From positions 248,001 to 312,000 of the forward strand of contig NZ_JBBHKA010000001.1 of assembly GCF_037572775.1 (NCBI RefSeq): 64,000 nucleotides of DNA, written 5' to 3'. Numbering within the stretch: position 1 is the first letter of the stretch; each line of letters begins with the position of its first letter. This DNA comes from Ramlibacter sp. PS4R-6 (lineage in GTDB: Bacteria > Pseudomonadota > Gammaproteobacteria > Burkholderiales > Burkholderiaceae_C). The position numbers were made by a program, and so were the translations under genes. Positions 51,917 to 63,426 of the stretch are shown piece after piece. A model generated the notes under the pieces. It saw only the letters and a list, made by a program, of their open reading frames with translations. It made no database searches and was not told the DNA's origin.

Positions 51917-53018
51917 GGCGCATGCTCGGTTGGTGGGCGATGGTGGTGGCGCTTTGCAGCAGGAGCTCGGTGGCGGCGTCGAACAGCACGACGTGCTGCG
52001 TGTCGAAGTCCAGCCCGACCTGCACGCCCTCCTCGGGCCGCGCCGACTTGTCGGCGAGCACCTTGATGGCGCCGGCTTCGGTCTGCACCTCGACGACCCA
52101 GTGCGAGCCGAAGTACTCGACGTGCTGCACCTTGCCGCCCAGGCAGCCTTCGTCGGCGCCGCGCAGGCGCACGTACTCGGGGCGGATGCCGAAGATCACG
52201 CGCGGCGACGGCGCCTCGATGCGCGGCACGGCTATGTTGCGGCCGGCGATGCGCACCTGGGTGTCGCCCTTGGCGACGGCGGCCTGCGCCTGCACCAGGT
52301 TCATCGGCGGGCGGCCGATGAACTTCGCGACGAACAGGCAGGACGGGAAGTTGTAGATGCCGTTCGGGTCGTCGGCCTGCAGTACCTCGCCCTGGTTCAT
52401 CACCACGATGTGGTCGGCCAGCGCCATCGCCTCGTTCTGGTCGTGCGTGACGAACACGGTGGTGGTCTTCAGCTTGTCGTGCAGCTTGCGCAGCTCCACG
52501 CACATCAGTTCGCGGAACTCCGCGTCGAGCGTCCCCAGGGGCTCGTCCATCAGGAAAGCCTTGGGTTGACGCACGATTGCACGGCCCAGCGCCACGCGTT
52601 GCCTGTCCCCACCGGCAAGCCCGGTGACGCTGGAGCCGAGCAAGTGCTCGATACGCAGGATCGAAGCCACCTCGTTGACGCGGCGGTCGATCTCTGCACG
52701 GGCCACGCCTTCGTTGCGCAGCGGGAATTCAAGGTTGCCCCGCACGCCCAGGTGCGGGTACAGCGCGAAGAGCTGGAAGCACATCGCGATGTCGCGCTCG
52801 CGGGGGCGCAGGTAGGTGACGTCGTCGCCGTCCAGCGTGATCTCGCCGGCGGTCGGGTATTCCAGGCCGGCGATCATGCGCAGCGTGGTCGTCTTGCCGC
52901 AGCCCGACGGGCCGAGCAGCACGACGAACTTGCCGTCTTCGAGGACCAGCGAGGAGTCCTTCACCGCCGTGAAGTCGGCGAAGCGCTTCTGCAGGTTGCG
53001 GATGCGGATCTCGGCCAT
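51909..53018 (-). CDS. carbohydrate-type ABC transporter ATPase
   Basis: A 369-residue second MalK-class ATPase. Walker A GPSGCGKTTT (about 35-44), Q-loop CFQLFALYPHL and Walker B KAFLMDEPLGTLDAE are normal, while the signature is LAGGDRQRVALGRAI (Ala for Ser and Asp for Gln), a form I would expect to work less efficiently as a catalytic site in a heterodimer. A C-terminal OB-fold domain follows. It is the sixth importer-region gene to be read leftward from the binding protein and overlaps the next ATPase. Confidence 0.88.
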   Translation of the reverse strand: MAEIRIRNLQKRFADFTAVKDSSLVLEDGKFVVLLGPSGCGKTTTLRMIAGLEYPTAGEITLDGDDVTYLRPRERDIAMCFQLFALYPHLGVRGNLEFPLRNEGVARAEIDRRVNEVASILRIEHLLGSSVTGLAGGDRQRVALGRAIVRQPKAFLMDEPLGTLDAEFRELMCVELRKLHDKLKTTTVFVTHDQNEAMALADHIVVMNQGEVLQADDPNGIYNFPSCLFVAKFIGRPPMNLVQAQAAVAKGDTQVRIAGRNIAVPRIEAPSPRVIFGIRPEYVRLRGADEGCLGGKVQHVEYFGSHWVVEVQTEAGAIKVLADKSARPEEGVQVGLDFDTQHVVLFDAATELLLQSATTIAHQPSMRHG

Positions 53019-53019
53019 G

Positions 53020-53202
53020 TCAGTTCCCCTGCGGCAGCTTGCCGGCGATGGAGAAGCCGACCACGCCGGCGAGCAGCACGGTGAAGCCGTAGCTGAAGAC
53101 GTCCTGCGACCAGGGCTGCATCAGCATGGCCAGGCCCAGGCCGATGAGGGCGGTGGTGCCGTGCTCCCACGGCCCGCGGCGGAAGAGTTTGGCGATGTTC
53201 AT
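53020..53202 (-). CDS. small membrane protein of the ABC importer operon
   Basis: A 60-residue protein with two hydrophobic spans (about residues 17-31 and 36-52) and a short basic N terminus, opening MNIAKLFRRGPWEHG. The start overlaps the permease stop by four bases (ATGA) and its stop is one base from the next ATPase start, so it is part of the transporter operon. A comparable small membrane protein (GlpU/DUF2160) accompanies rhizobial glycerol importers, and I take this as its counterpart. Its role is unknown. Confidence 0.7.
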   Translation of the reverse strand: MNIAKLFRRGPWEHGTTALIGLGLAMLMQPWSQDVFSYGFTVLLAGVVGFSIAGKLPQGN

Positions 53203-54146
53203 TTGCGGATCGCTCCGAAGGTGACGCCACGCAGCAGGTGCTTGCGCAGCAGCACGGTGAACACCAGCACCGGCAGCAGGAACAGCGTCGTGCCAGCCGC
53301 CATGGCGGGCCAGTCGAGGCCGCCCTCGCCGATGATGGTGGGAATGAAGGGCGGGGACGTCTGCGCGGTGCCGCTCGTGAGCAGCAGGGCGAAGGCGTAC
53401 TCGTTCCACGCGAAGATCAGGCAGAAGATGGCCGTGGTCGCGATGCCGGTGGCGGCCTGGGGCAGCACCACCTTCAGGAAGGCTTGCCAACGCGTGTACC
53501 CGTCGACCATGGCGGCCTCCTCGTACTCGCGCGGGATCTCGTCCATGAAGCCTTGCAGCAGCCACACCGCGAGCGACAGGTTCACCACCGTGTAGAGCAG
53601 GATCAGGCCGGTGTACGTGTCGTTCAGCCCGAGCTGCCGGTACATCAGGTACACCGGGATCGCGATCGCGATGGGCGGCATCATCCGCGTCGACAGGATG
53701 AAGAACAGCAAGTCCGACTTGGCGGGCACGCGGAACCGCGAGAACGCATAGGCCGCGAGCGTGCCCAGGACCACCGACAGCAGCGTCGAGCCGAAGCCGA
53801 TCGCCAGCGAGTTGATGTAGCGGTCCTTGAAGCGCGACGGGCCGGCCAGGATCATCTGCTGGTCGCGCACCAGGCTTTCGTACCAGGTCGTGGCCGGCGG
53901 CAATGCCGCGAGCTCGTCGGCGCCGACGCGCGAGCGCGTCGTGAACAGGTTGACGTAGCCGATCAGCGACGGCTGCGTGATCACCTTGGGCGGGTACGCG
54001 ATCGCATCGTTGGGCGTGCGGAAGCTGGTCATGAAGATCCACACCAGCGGGATCAACGACAGCACCGCATACGCGATGACCACGGAACCGGCGAACCATT
54101 TGGATGCGCTCGTCGCCTCGAGCGGGCTGTGGGGGGCGGCTCTCAT
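53199..54146 (-). CDS. carbohydrate-type ABC permease (MalG/GlpQ-like)
   Basis: A 315-residue permease with six or so membrane spans and the cytoplasmic EAA loop EYEEAAMVDGYTRWQAFLKVVLP (about 205-227). The periplasmic stretch between the first two spans is long (about 40-105), as in glycerol-type importers of the GlpQ kind. It starts at ATG 54146 overlapping the first permease by four bases (ATGA) and is followed by the small membrane protein in the same way. It pairs with the next permease to form the channel. Confidence 0.88.
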   Translation of the reverse strand: MRAAPHSPLEATSASKWFAGSVVIAYAVLSLIPLVWIFMTSFRTPNDAIAYPPKVITQPSLIGYVNLFTTRSRVGADELAALPPATTWYESLVRDQQMILAGPSRFKDRYINSLAIGFGSTLLSVVLGTLAAYAFSRFRVPAKSDLLFFILSTRMMPPIAIAIPVYLMYRQLGLNDTYTGLILLYTVVNLSLAVWLLQGFMDEIPREYEEAAMVDGYTRWQAFLKVVLPQAATGIATTAIFCLIFAWNEYAFALLLTSGTAQTSPPFIPTIIGEGGLDWPAMAAGTTLFLLPVLVFTVLLRKHLLRGVTFGAIRK

Positions 54147-55147
54147 CGCTGTTTCACCTTGTCGAGGAACCGGACCGTGACGAGCGACATGCCGTAGATC
54201 GCCACGAAGAGGATGATTGCGAGTGCCGAGGCGTAGCCGGTGCGCCACTTCTCGAAGGCCTCGCGCTTGAGGTGGATGGACGCCAGTTCGGTCACGGAGC
54301 CGGGGCCGCCGTTGGTGAGCTGGTCGACCAGGTCGAACATCTTGAAGTTCTCGATGGAGCGGAACAGCAGCGCGAGGATGATGAACGGCATCACCATCGG
54401 CACCGTGATGCGCCAGAACTTGGTCCATTCGGAGGCGCGGTCGATTTCCGCGGCCTCATACAGATAGGGCGGGATCGAGCGCAGGCCCGCCAGCAGGATG
54501 AGCATCACGTACGGCGTCCACATCCAGGTGTCCACCAGCACGATCGCCCAGGGCGACAGGTTCACGTCGCCGAGCATCGTGAACTTCTCGGGCCCGCCGA
54601 AGAACGACACGATGTAGTTGAAGATGCCGTATTGCGGCTCGAAGAAGTACTTCCAGAAGGTGCCGACCACCGCCGGCGCCAGCATCATGGGCAGCAGGAT
54701 CGCGGTGCTCCAGAAGCTGTGCGTGCGGAAGCGCCGGTTCAGGAGCAGCGCCAGGGCGAAGCCCAGGAGCAGTTCCAGCACGATCGACCAGCACAGGAAG
54801 TGCGCGGTCGTGCGCATGTTCAGCCAGATCGCCTCGTCGCCGAGGACGCGCTGGTAGTTGGAAATCCCCACCCACGAGATTTCCGCGTTCGGCTTGTTCG
54901 CGCGGAAATTCGTGAATGAGAGATAGATCGTCCAGAGCAGCGGGAAGATGTTGAATGCCAGCAGCAGGACGATGGTCGGGCCGACGAAGAGCCACGCGAG
55001 CGCCCGGTCGGAGAGACCCTGGTGCACCGGCTTGTGTCCCTTTGCCGGTGCGAGGGCGGAAGCCGGCGGGGCGGAGCCCGCCGCTTCCTGTGACACCGCC
55101 GCTGCCACGGCTGGTTGGCGCCACTGCATGAAGAACCGAGGTTTCAC
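54143..55147 (-). CDS. carbohydrate-type ABC permease (MalF/GlpP-like)
   Basis: A 334-residue permease with a Pro/Ala-rich cytoplasmic N-terminal extension (about 1-45) and six spans from about residue 50. The EAA loop reads PYLYEAAEIDRASEWTKFWRITVP (about 223-246). The start is GTG 55147, preceded by GAGGAG. It lies 22 bases after the binding-protein gene. Together with the next gene it forms the transmembrane part of the importer. Confidence 0.88.
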   Translation of the reverse strand: MKPRFFMQWRQPAVAAAVSQEAAGSAPPASALAPAKGHKPVHQGLSDRALAWLFVGPTIVLLLAFNIFPLLWTIYLSFTNFRANKPNAEISWVGISNYQRVLGDEAIWLNMRTTAHFLCWSIVLELLLGFALALLLNRRFRTHSFWSTAILLPMMLAPAVVGTFWKYFFEPQYGIFNYIVSFFGGPEKFTMLGDVNLSPWAIVLVDTWMWTPYVMLILLAGLRSIPPYLYEAAEIDRASEWTKFWRITVPMVMPFIILALLFRSIENFKMFDLVDQLTNGGPGSVTELASIHLKREAFEKWRTGYASALAIILFVAIYGMSLVTVRFLDKVKQR

Positions 55148-55169
55148 GTGAGCTCCTCTATCTGCCCTG

Positions 55170-56501
55170 TTACTTCAGCTTCCCGTCTTCCTTGAAGACT
55201 TCGGTCCAGTCCTTGACCATCCCGTCGAGCGCGGCCTGGGGCGTGCCCTTGCCGGCGACGACGTAGTCGTGGACGCGGTTCTGCATGGCGAGCAGCAGCT
55301 GCGCGTAGGTCGGCTCGGCCCAGAAGTCCTTGACCATCTTCATGGAGTCGAGGAACACCTTGGCGTACGACGTGCTCTTGTCGAAGCCGGGCGCGTTCAG
55401 GATGGCCTGGTTGCAGGTGAAGCCACCGGCATCCCACCACTTCTTCTGCACGCTCTGCTGCGCGAACCACTTCAGGTACTCGAGCGCCATCGGCTGCTTG
55501 TCGGAGTACTTGACCACCGAGATGCCCTGGCCGCCCAGCTGCGCGAACTGCTTGTCACCCTTGGGGATGGCGAAGAAGCCCGTCTTCTCGCCGCCGACCT
55601 GCGGGTCCTTGGAGATGCCCGGGAAGAAGGCGATGAAGTTCATCTGCATCGCGACCTGGCCCGACTTGTAGGCGTCGAGGTTCTCGGTCATGTACGCGTT
55701 GCTGTGGCCCGGGGGGGTCACGGTGTCGTACAGCTCCTTGTAGAGCTTCAGGCCCTTGGCGGCGCCGGCGCTGTTGACGAAGCCCTTCATGTCGTACGGC
55801 TTGGCCGGGTTCGAGTACTCGAAGCCGTAGGCGTACAGCGCGTTGGTCACGCCCATCGTGATGCCTTCGGAGCCACGCTCGGTGTAGAGCGCCGCGCCGT
55901 AGACCTTCTTGCCGTCGATGGTGCGGTTCTGGAAGAACTGGCCGACCTGCTTGAACTCGTCCCAGGTCTTCGGCGCTTCCAGGTCGCGGCCGTACTTCTG
56001 CTTGAACTCGGCGCGCAGCTCGGGGCGGGCGAACCAGTCCTTGCGGTACGTGAAGGCCACGGCGTCGCCCATCGCGGGCAGGGCCCAGTAGTTGGGCGTC
56101 TTCTTCGGCCACTCCGAATAGCCCGTCACGGTGGCGGGCATGAAGTCCGACATCTTGATGCCGTTCTTGTCGAAGAAGTCGTTCAGCTTGACGTAGTGGC
56201 CTTCCTGCGCCGCGCCGCCGATCCACTGGCTGTCGCCGATCAGCAGGTCGCACAGCTTGCCCTTCGAGTTGAGCTCGTTGAGCATGCGCTGCGCGAAGTT
56301 CGGCCACGGCACGAACTCGTACTTCATCTGGATGCCGGTCTTGGCCGTGAAGTCCTTGGACAGCTCGACCAGCGCGTTGGCCGGGTCCCAGGCGGCCCAG
56401 CACAGCGTGAGGCTCTTCTCCTGGGCTTGCGCGCCCAAGGCCGTGGCGGCCAGCGCTGCCCCGGCGAGCGTCCGCCACAGGGTTGATTTCAGTTTGCTCA
56501 T
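55170..56501 (-). CDS. ABC transporter periplasmic binding protein (carbohydrate/glycerol-type)
   Basis: A 443-residue family-1-type binding protein with signal peptide (about 1-25, ending GAQAQ). The pattern AWDPANALVELSKDFTAKTG, LCDLLIGDSQWIGGAAQEG and NFIAFFPGISKDP is like binding proteins of glycerol and polyol importers (GlpV type). It is the first gene of the leftward operon. ATG 56501 is chosen because GGAG lies six bases before it; an ATG four codons upstream overlaps that site. The promoter region with the GATTGATTWA motif is at 56640-56700. Confidence 0.85.
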   Translation of the reverse strand: MSKLKSTLWRTLAGAALAATALGAQAQEKSLTLCWAAWDPANALVELSKDFTAKTGIQMKYEFVPWPNFAQRMLNELNSKGKLCDLLIGDSQWIGGAAQEGHYVKLNDFFDKNGIKMSDFMPATVTGYSEWPKKTPNYWALPAMGDAVAFTYRKDWFARPELRAEFKQKYGRDLEAPKTWDEFKQVGQFFQNRTIDGKKVYGAALYTERGSEGITMGVTNALYAYGFEYSNPAKPYDMKGFVNSAGAAKGLKLYKELYDTVTPPGHSNAYMTENLDAYKSGQVAMQMNFIAFFPGISKDPQVGGEKTGFFAIPKGDKQFAQLGGQGISVVKYSDKQPMALEYLKWFAQQSVQKKWWDAGGFTCNQAILNAPGFDKSTSYAKVFLDSMKMVKDFWAEPTYAQLLLAMQNRVHDYVVAGKGTPQAALDGMVKDWTEVFKEDGKLK

Positions 56502-56678
56502 CTGCGTCTCCATTCCGCGCGTGGCATCCCACGCATAGGTTTCAAGTGCAGGCCCGGCGGCCCATCCGCCTTGCCTTCCCCCGAGCGCCAGGCGCCCATC
56601 AGTCCGTGGACCCGTCCCGTGCCCCCTACCTCGCACCGGCCAGCCTTGTTCTGATGGCTTTGATGTTATTTCCATCAT

Positions 56679-56695
56679 TTAATCAATCAATCAAT
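56679..56695 (-). promoter_or_regulatory. GATTGATTAA operator and promoter of the ABC operon
   Basis: On the minus strand, GATTGATTAA (56679-56688) lies in a short period-4 run (AATC units at 56681-56695), between TTTCCAT and ATGGAAA (56669-56675 and 56694-56700). A TTGATT -35-like box within it has a TAACAT -10 box 16 bases on. The motif recurs before the porin and the LacI-family regulator. Confidence 0.6.
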
Positions 56696-56724
56696 GGAAA
56701 CCCTAATACCGCAGATAAATCAGG

Positions 56725-56774
56725 CAAAAAAGACCCCGGCCGTCTTGCTGCAAAGCAGCACGAGCGAACCGGGG
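56725..56774 (-). terminator. terminator of the GAPN-pyk-eno operon
   Basis: CCCCGG (56769-56774 on the minus-strand reading) and its complement (56734-56739) close a branched hairpin with an inner GCTGC stem, and six T residues follow on the minus strand. It lies just beyond the enolase stop (56797). Confidence 0.85.
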
Positions 56775-56796
56775 AAGGAAGGACCCTCTTGGAGAA

Positions 56797-59514
<2,718 letters not shown>

Positions 59515-59518
<4 letters not shown>

Positions 59519-61143
59519 AGGATGAATCCGGTGTTGATGAAGCTCGAGCAGTGGCCGCGCACGATGGCGTTGAGCAGCTGCTTGTTGGCGTCGGTCTGGC
59601 GCGCGGCGACCATGGAGCGGATGGAAAAGGCGCGCAGCGCGTCGCGCACGGACAGCGTGCCCTCGGCCGAGTCCTTGCGCCCCGCGAACGGGAACGCGTC
59701 GGGGCCGCGCTGGCACTGCGAGTTGATGTTGACGCGGCACACCTGGTTGACCAGCGGGTCCACCAGCGCGCCGACCTGCGTCGCGTCGCGCCCGAAGATG
59801 CTCACCTGCTGGCCGTGCTCGGAGGTCGTCACGTAGTCGAGCGCCTCCTGCACGTCGCGGTAGGGCATCACCGGCACGATGGGGCCGAACTGTTCCTCGC
59901 GGTGCAGCTTCATGCCCTCGCGCACCGGGTAGACGATGGCCGGGTAGAACAGGGTGGCGCACGACGCGCCGCCGCCCGGGTTGACGACGCGCGCGCCTTT
60001 CGCCGCGGCGTCGGCGATCGCCTCGTTCATGTAGGCGGTGCGGTGCGGCGCGGGCAGCGGCGTGATCTGCACGCCCGGCTCCCACGGCATGCCCACTTTC
60101 AGCTGCGACACGGCGGTGACCAGCCGGTCGAGGAAGGGCCGCACGATGACCTCGTGCACCAGCAGCATCTTCAGCGCGGTGCAGCGCTGGCCGTTGAACG
60201 ACAGCGCGCCCGCGACGCACTCGCGCACCGCGAGGTCGAGGTCGGCGTCCGGCAGCACGATGGCGGCGTTCTTCGCGTCCAGCCCGAGCACGGCGCGCAG
60301 GCGGTGCGACTTCGGGTGCTGCTTCTTCAGGTGGTCGGCCACGCGGCTCGAGCCGATCAGCGCCAGCACGTCGATGCCGCCGGATGCGAGCATGCGCGGC
60401 ACGACGACTTCGCCGGGCGCGTAGATGGTGTTGACCACGCCGGGCGGAAACGAATCGCGAAACGGCTCCAGCAGCGGCTCGAACACCAGCGTGCCGTACT
60501 GCGGCGGCTTGAGCACCACCGTGTTGCCCATGAGCAGCGCCGGCACCAGCGTGCAGAACGTCTCGTTGAGCGGGTAGTTGTACGGGCCCATGCACAGCAC
60601 CACACCCAGCGGCGTGCGGCGCACCTGGCCGATGGTTCCTTCGACGATCTGGAAGCGCGAGTCGGCGTTGTCGATGTCCTTGAGCGCCTCGATCGTGGCC
60701 TGCACGTACTCGACGGTGCGGTCGAACTCCTTGGCCGCGTCGGCCAGGCTCTTGCCGATCTCCCAGACGATCAGCCGCACGATGCGCTCGCGCCGCTGCA
60801 CCATCGCCTGCAGGAAGCGCTGCATGCAATCGATGCGGCGCGCCACCGGCATGGTGGGCCAGGCGCCGCGGCCGCGGTCGTAGGCGCGCGCCGCGGCGGC
60901 GACCATCACGTCCGCCTCTTCGGCACCCATCTGCGGATGGCTGCCGATGGAAACTTGCCGCACCGAGCCGGTTGCGGAGCGGACGCACACGGGCGACAGC
61001 ACCGGCTTGGTGGGGCCGGTCCACTCGCGCAGCTCGCCCCCGAGGAGGTAGCCGCGCTGGTGGACTTCGGGCAGCCGATGCTGCGCCGGCAGCTCGTCCC
61101 CGGCGGGGAAGAGCTGCTCGAGGCGCGCAGGATCGGCTGTCAT
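59515..61143 (-). CDS. gapN: non-phosphorylating glyceraldehyde-3-phosphate dehydrogenase (GAPN)
   Basis: Oxidises glyceraldehyde 3-phosphate directly to 3-phosphoglycerate with NADP, without making ATP. The 542-residue aldehyde dehydrogenase has the catalytic Cys321 in FNGQRCTALK and CMGPYNYPLNETF near 184-196. The normal ELGGK motif with the general-base glutamate reads LGLDAKN here (286-292), an unusual form that I note but cannot interpret. An extra N-terminal region of about 45 residues is present. The start is ATG 61143. It opens the operon with pyk and eno and is followed by an ATGA overlap. Confidence 0.85.
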
Positions 61144-61153
61144 GCTGCGTCCG

Positions 61154-62110
61154 TCAGAACGCGTGGAACACGCCCAGCGCGTAGCCGGTCTTGTTCGTGC
61201 CGGCGGGCGCCTTGTTGTCGTTGGCGATGACGGCGAAGACGTTCGTCTGCTTCGACAGGAAGTGCTTGTAGCCCACCGAGACGAGCTGCTCGACGCGGGT
61301 GCCACCCTGGTCCTGCAGGTCGATCGACGCGATCAGCGCGCCCGCGCCGACCGGGACGTTCACGCCGGCGAGGATGTTCTTGCGGCTGGTGCCCACGGCG
61401 TCGCGGCCCGTGCCGTAGCCGGCGTGCAGCTTGGCAGCGCCGAAATCGTAGGTGGCGGCCAGCGTGCTCCAGCGCTCGGAGCTGCCGTCGTTGGAGCGCT
61501 CGTGGCCCGCGCCGACGTAGAAGGGACCGTCGCCGTAGCTCACGCCCACGTTCCACGGGCGCTTGCCGCCGCCCACGCGCTCGGCCGACACCTGGGTGCC
61601 GAAGCTGAAGCCGCCGACGGAGTGCTCGTACGTGATGGAGTTGTTCACCCAGAACGCGCCGAGGCAGCCGCCGCGGAAGGCGGGGCCGCAGCCGACGGAG
61701 CCGTAGGTGCCTTCACCGAGGGTGCCCATGCCGAAGGGGTCGGCCGCGTACTGCGACTTCAGGAAAGCCTGCGACCACCAGCGGCCCAGCTTCACCGAGC
61801 CCCAGTCCTTGCTGGACAGGCCCACCCACGAGCCGCCCTTCCAGAACGTGCCGCTGTTGGTCAGGCCGGTGTCGGGGTCGAAGCGGTGCTCCAGGTAGAA
61901 CTGGGCCTTCAGGCCGCCACCGAGGTCTTCGTCGCCTTTGAAGCCGATGCGGCTGCCGCCCATATCGAACATCTGCGTGCCGGGTGCCTGCTGCGTCTGG
62001 CGGCCCACTTGGGCTTCCATGAAACCGAAGATCGTGACCGACGACTGGGCCCAGCTTGCGGTTGCGCCGCCTGCCAGGGCGGCAGCGATCACCATTGCGT
62101 AGCTCTTCAT
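61154..62110 (-). CDS. Gram-negative porin
   Basis: A 318-residue outer-membrane beta-barrel with signal peptide (MKSYAMVIAAALAGGATASWA, cleavage near residue 21) and the opening SSVTIFGFMEAQVG of Burkholderia-type porins. Glycine-rich amphipathic strands alternate throughout, the block YEHSVGGFSFGTQVSAERVGGG is typical, and the last residue is Phe (GVFHAF), as required for barrel assembly. It lies ten bases upstream of GAPN on the same strand and diverges from the LacI-type regulator. It probably brings the sugar or polyol of the pathway across the outer membrane. Confidence 0.9.
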   Translation of the reverse strand: MKSYAMVIAAALAGGATASWAQSSVTIFGFMEAQVGRQTQQAPGTQMFDMGGSRIGFKGDEDLGGGLKAQFYLEHRFDPDTGLTNSGTFWKGGSWVGLSSKDWGSVKLGRWWSQAFLKSQYAADPFGMGTLGEGTYGSVGCGPAFRGGCLGAFWVNNSITYEHSVGGFSFGTQVSAERVGGGKRPWNVGVSYGDGPFYVGAGHERSNDGSSERWSTLAATYDFGAAKLHAGYGTGRDAVGTSRKNILAGVNVPVGAGALIASIDLQDQGGTRVEQLVSVGYKHFLSKQTNVFAVIANDNKAPAGTNKTGYALGVFHAF

Positions 62111-62126
62111 TGAGAAATGCCTCCAG

Positions 62127-62136
62127 GATTGATTAA
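62127..62136 (-). promoter_or_regulatory. GATTGATTAA motif upstream of the porin
   Basis: GATTGATTAA on the plus strand, 17-26 bases upstream of the porin start, between the ribosome site GGAGG and the rest of the divergent region. It matches the motif before the ABC operon and the LacI-family gene. Confidence 0.5.
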
Positions 62137-62224
62137 AAAGATGGGATTACTGCCTTGCCGCCGCTCAGGACGAAGTTCGAAAGTCGAGTCCCCTCAACGC
62201 CTTTTTGACGACGTTGTGATAATA

Positions 62225-62242
62225 AATCAATCTTAATCAATC
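62225..62242 (-). promoter_or_regulatory. tandem GATTGATT operator in the porin-regulator region
   Basis: Two AATCAATC units (62225-62232 and 62235-62242) lie 10 bases apart. Read on the minus strand, the second gives GATTGATTAA. They sit in the middle of the 231-base divergent region between the porin and the LacI-family gene. Confidence 0.55.
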
Positions 62243-62268
62243 AAACAAGTGAAATCTGCGTCAGTGTC

Positions 62269-62303
62269 TTGACAGCGCCAACTGGAAGGAAATGCAGTAC
62301 AGT
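62269..62303 (+). promoter_or_regulatory. candidate promoter of the LacI-family gene
   Basis: A perfect TTGACA (62269-62274) lies 18 bases before a weak TGCAGT -10-like box (62293-62298). Transcription would begin just before the GATTGATTTA operator at 62322, which would allow self-repression. Confidence 0.45.
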
Positions 62304-62321
62304 CCGCGTGCCGCTCCAGGC

Positions 62322-62336
62322 GATTGATTTAATTGA
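62322..62336 (+). promoter_or_regulatory. GATTGATTTA operator just before the LacI-family gene
   Basis: GATTGATTTAATTGA ends five bases before the regulator start. It fits the consensus GATTGATTWA of the other sites and would block transcription of the regulator itself. Confidence 0.5.
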
Positions 62337-62341
62337 GGGGA

Positions 62342-63370
62342 ATGGCAGCGACGATCAATCAGATTGCCGAAGCCGCCGGGGTCAGTACCGCAACGGTCGA
62401 CCGGGTGCTCAACAACCGGCCGGGTGTCAACCCGGCCACCGTCGAGCGCGTCCGCGCGGTGATGGCCTCCCTGGGCGCAGGCGCGCCGGTGCGCGGGCGC
62501 CCGCGCACCACGCCCAACTACCGCTTCGGCTTCGTGCTGCCGGCGGCGCGGCGCGGCTTCTTCGACATGATCGACCGCATGGTCGCCCAGGCCGCCGGCG
62601 ACTTCCGCCACCAGCACATCACCGAGATCACGCACCGCCTGCCGAACGCGGACGGCGCCGACTTCGCGCTGGAACTCGCCAAGATGACGGACCTGGACGG
62701 CATCGCGCTGCTGGCGCCCGACGTGCCGCAGGTCAAGCTCGCGATCAACGAGCTGGTGCGCGCCGGCGTTCACGTCGTCACGCTGTTCTCGGACGTTCCC
62801 GGGTCGCTGCGCGAAACCTTTGTCGGCGCGGACAACCGCGCTGCCGGCCGCACGGCGGGCCTGCTGCTCGGGCGTGAGCTGCCGCGCGGCGAGCCGGGGC
62901 GCTGCGTGCTGCTGTCGCCGCCCACGCGCTTCGCCGCCGAGATCGACCGCCGCATCGGCTTCGCGCAGGTGCTGGAAGAGCGCTTCCCCGGCGCGTCGCT
63001 GCTCGAATTGCCCGACATGCCGGAAGCCGAGGACCAGGCCTACGCCTTCGCGCGCGAGTTCCTCGACCCGAAGCGCACCGGCGGGCGGGTTCACGCCCTC
63101 TACAACATCGGCCCGGGATCGCACGGCGTGGGCCGCGCCATCCAGGAGCTGGGCTACGACAGCTCGCTGGGCTTCGTCGTGCACGACCTGCTGGAGATGC
63201 ACCGCACGCTCCTGGTCGCCAACACGGTGACGTACGTCCTGCAGCAGGACGTGCACTACGCCGTCATGACGGCCGCCAAGGTGCTGCGCCTGCTGTGCGA
63301 GGACGTGCGCGGCGCGCTGGCGGTGAGCAACCCCAGCATCGAAATCATCACCGCCGAAAACCTCGCATAA
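62342..63370 (+). CDS. LacI-family transcriptional regulator
   Basis: A 342-residue regulator with an N-terminal LacI helix-turn-helix (INQIAEAAGVSTATVDRVLNNR, residues about 5-26, and the hinge VERVRAVMASLG) and a periplasmic-binding-type effector domain (about 60-342; GFVLPAARRGFFDM, LDGIALLAPDVPQV, VTLFSDVPGS, FVGADNRAAGRTAG). The effector pocket would bind a sugar or polyol. ATG 62342 is the first good start; the ribosome site AGGGG lies unusually close. It diverges from the porin, faces dhaK and, by the shared motif, probably controls the porin, the ABC-dha operon and itself. Confidence 0.9.
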   Translation: MAATINQIAEAAGVSTATVDRVLNNRPGVNPATVERVRAVMASLGAGAPVRGRPRTTPNYRFGFVLPAARRGFFDMIDRMVAQAAGDFRHQHITEITHRLPNADGADFALELAKMTDLDGIALLAPDVPQVKLAINELVRAGVHVVTLFSDVPGSLRETFVGADNRAAGRTAGLLLGRELPRGEPGRCVLLSPPTRFAAEIDRRIGFAQVLEERFPGASLLELPDMPEAEDQAYAFAREFLDPKRTGGRVHALYNIGPGSHGVGRAIQELGYDSSLGFVVHDLLEMHRTLLVANTVTYVLQQDVHYAVMTAAKVLRLLCEDVRGALAVSNPSIEIITAENLA

Positions 63371-63426
63371 ACGAAAGGTGACAGTCAGGCTGGTCGGTGA
63401 CCATAATGGTGCACCGAGGGGCCGGC

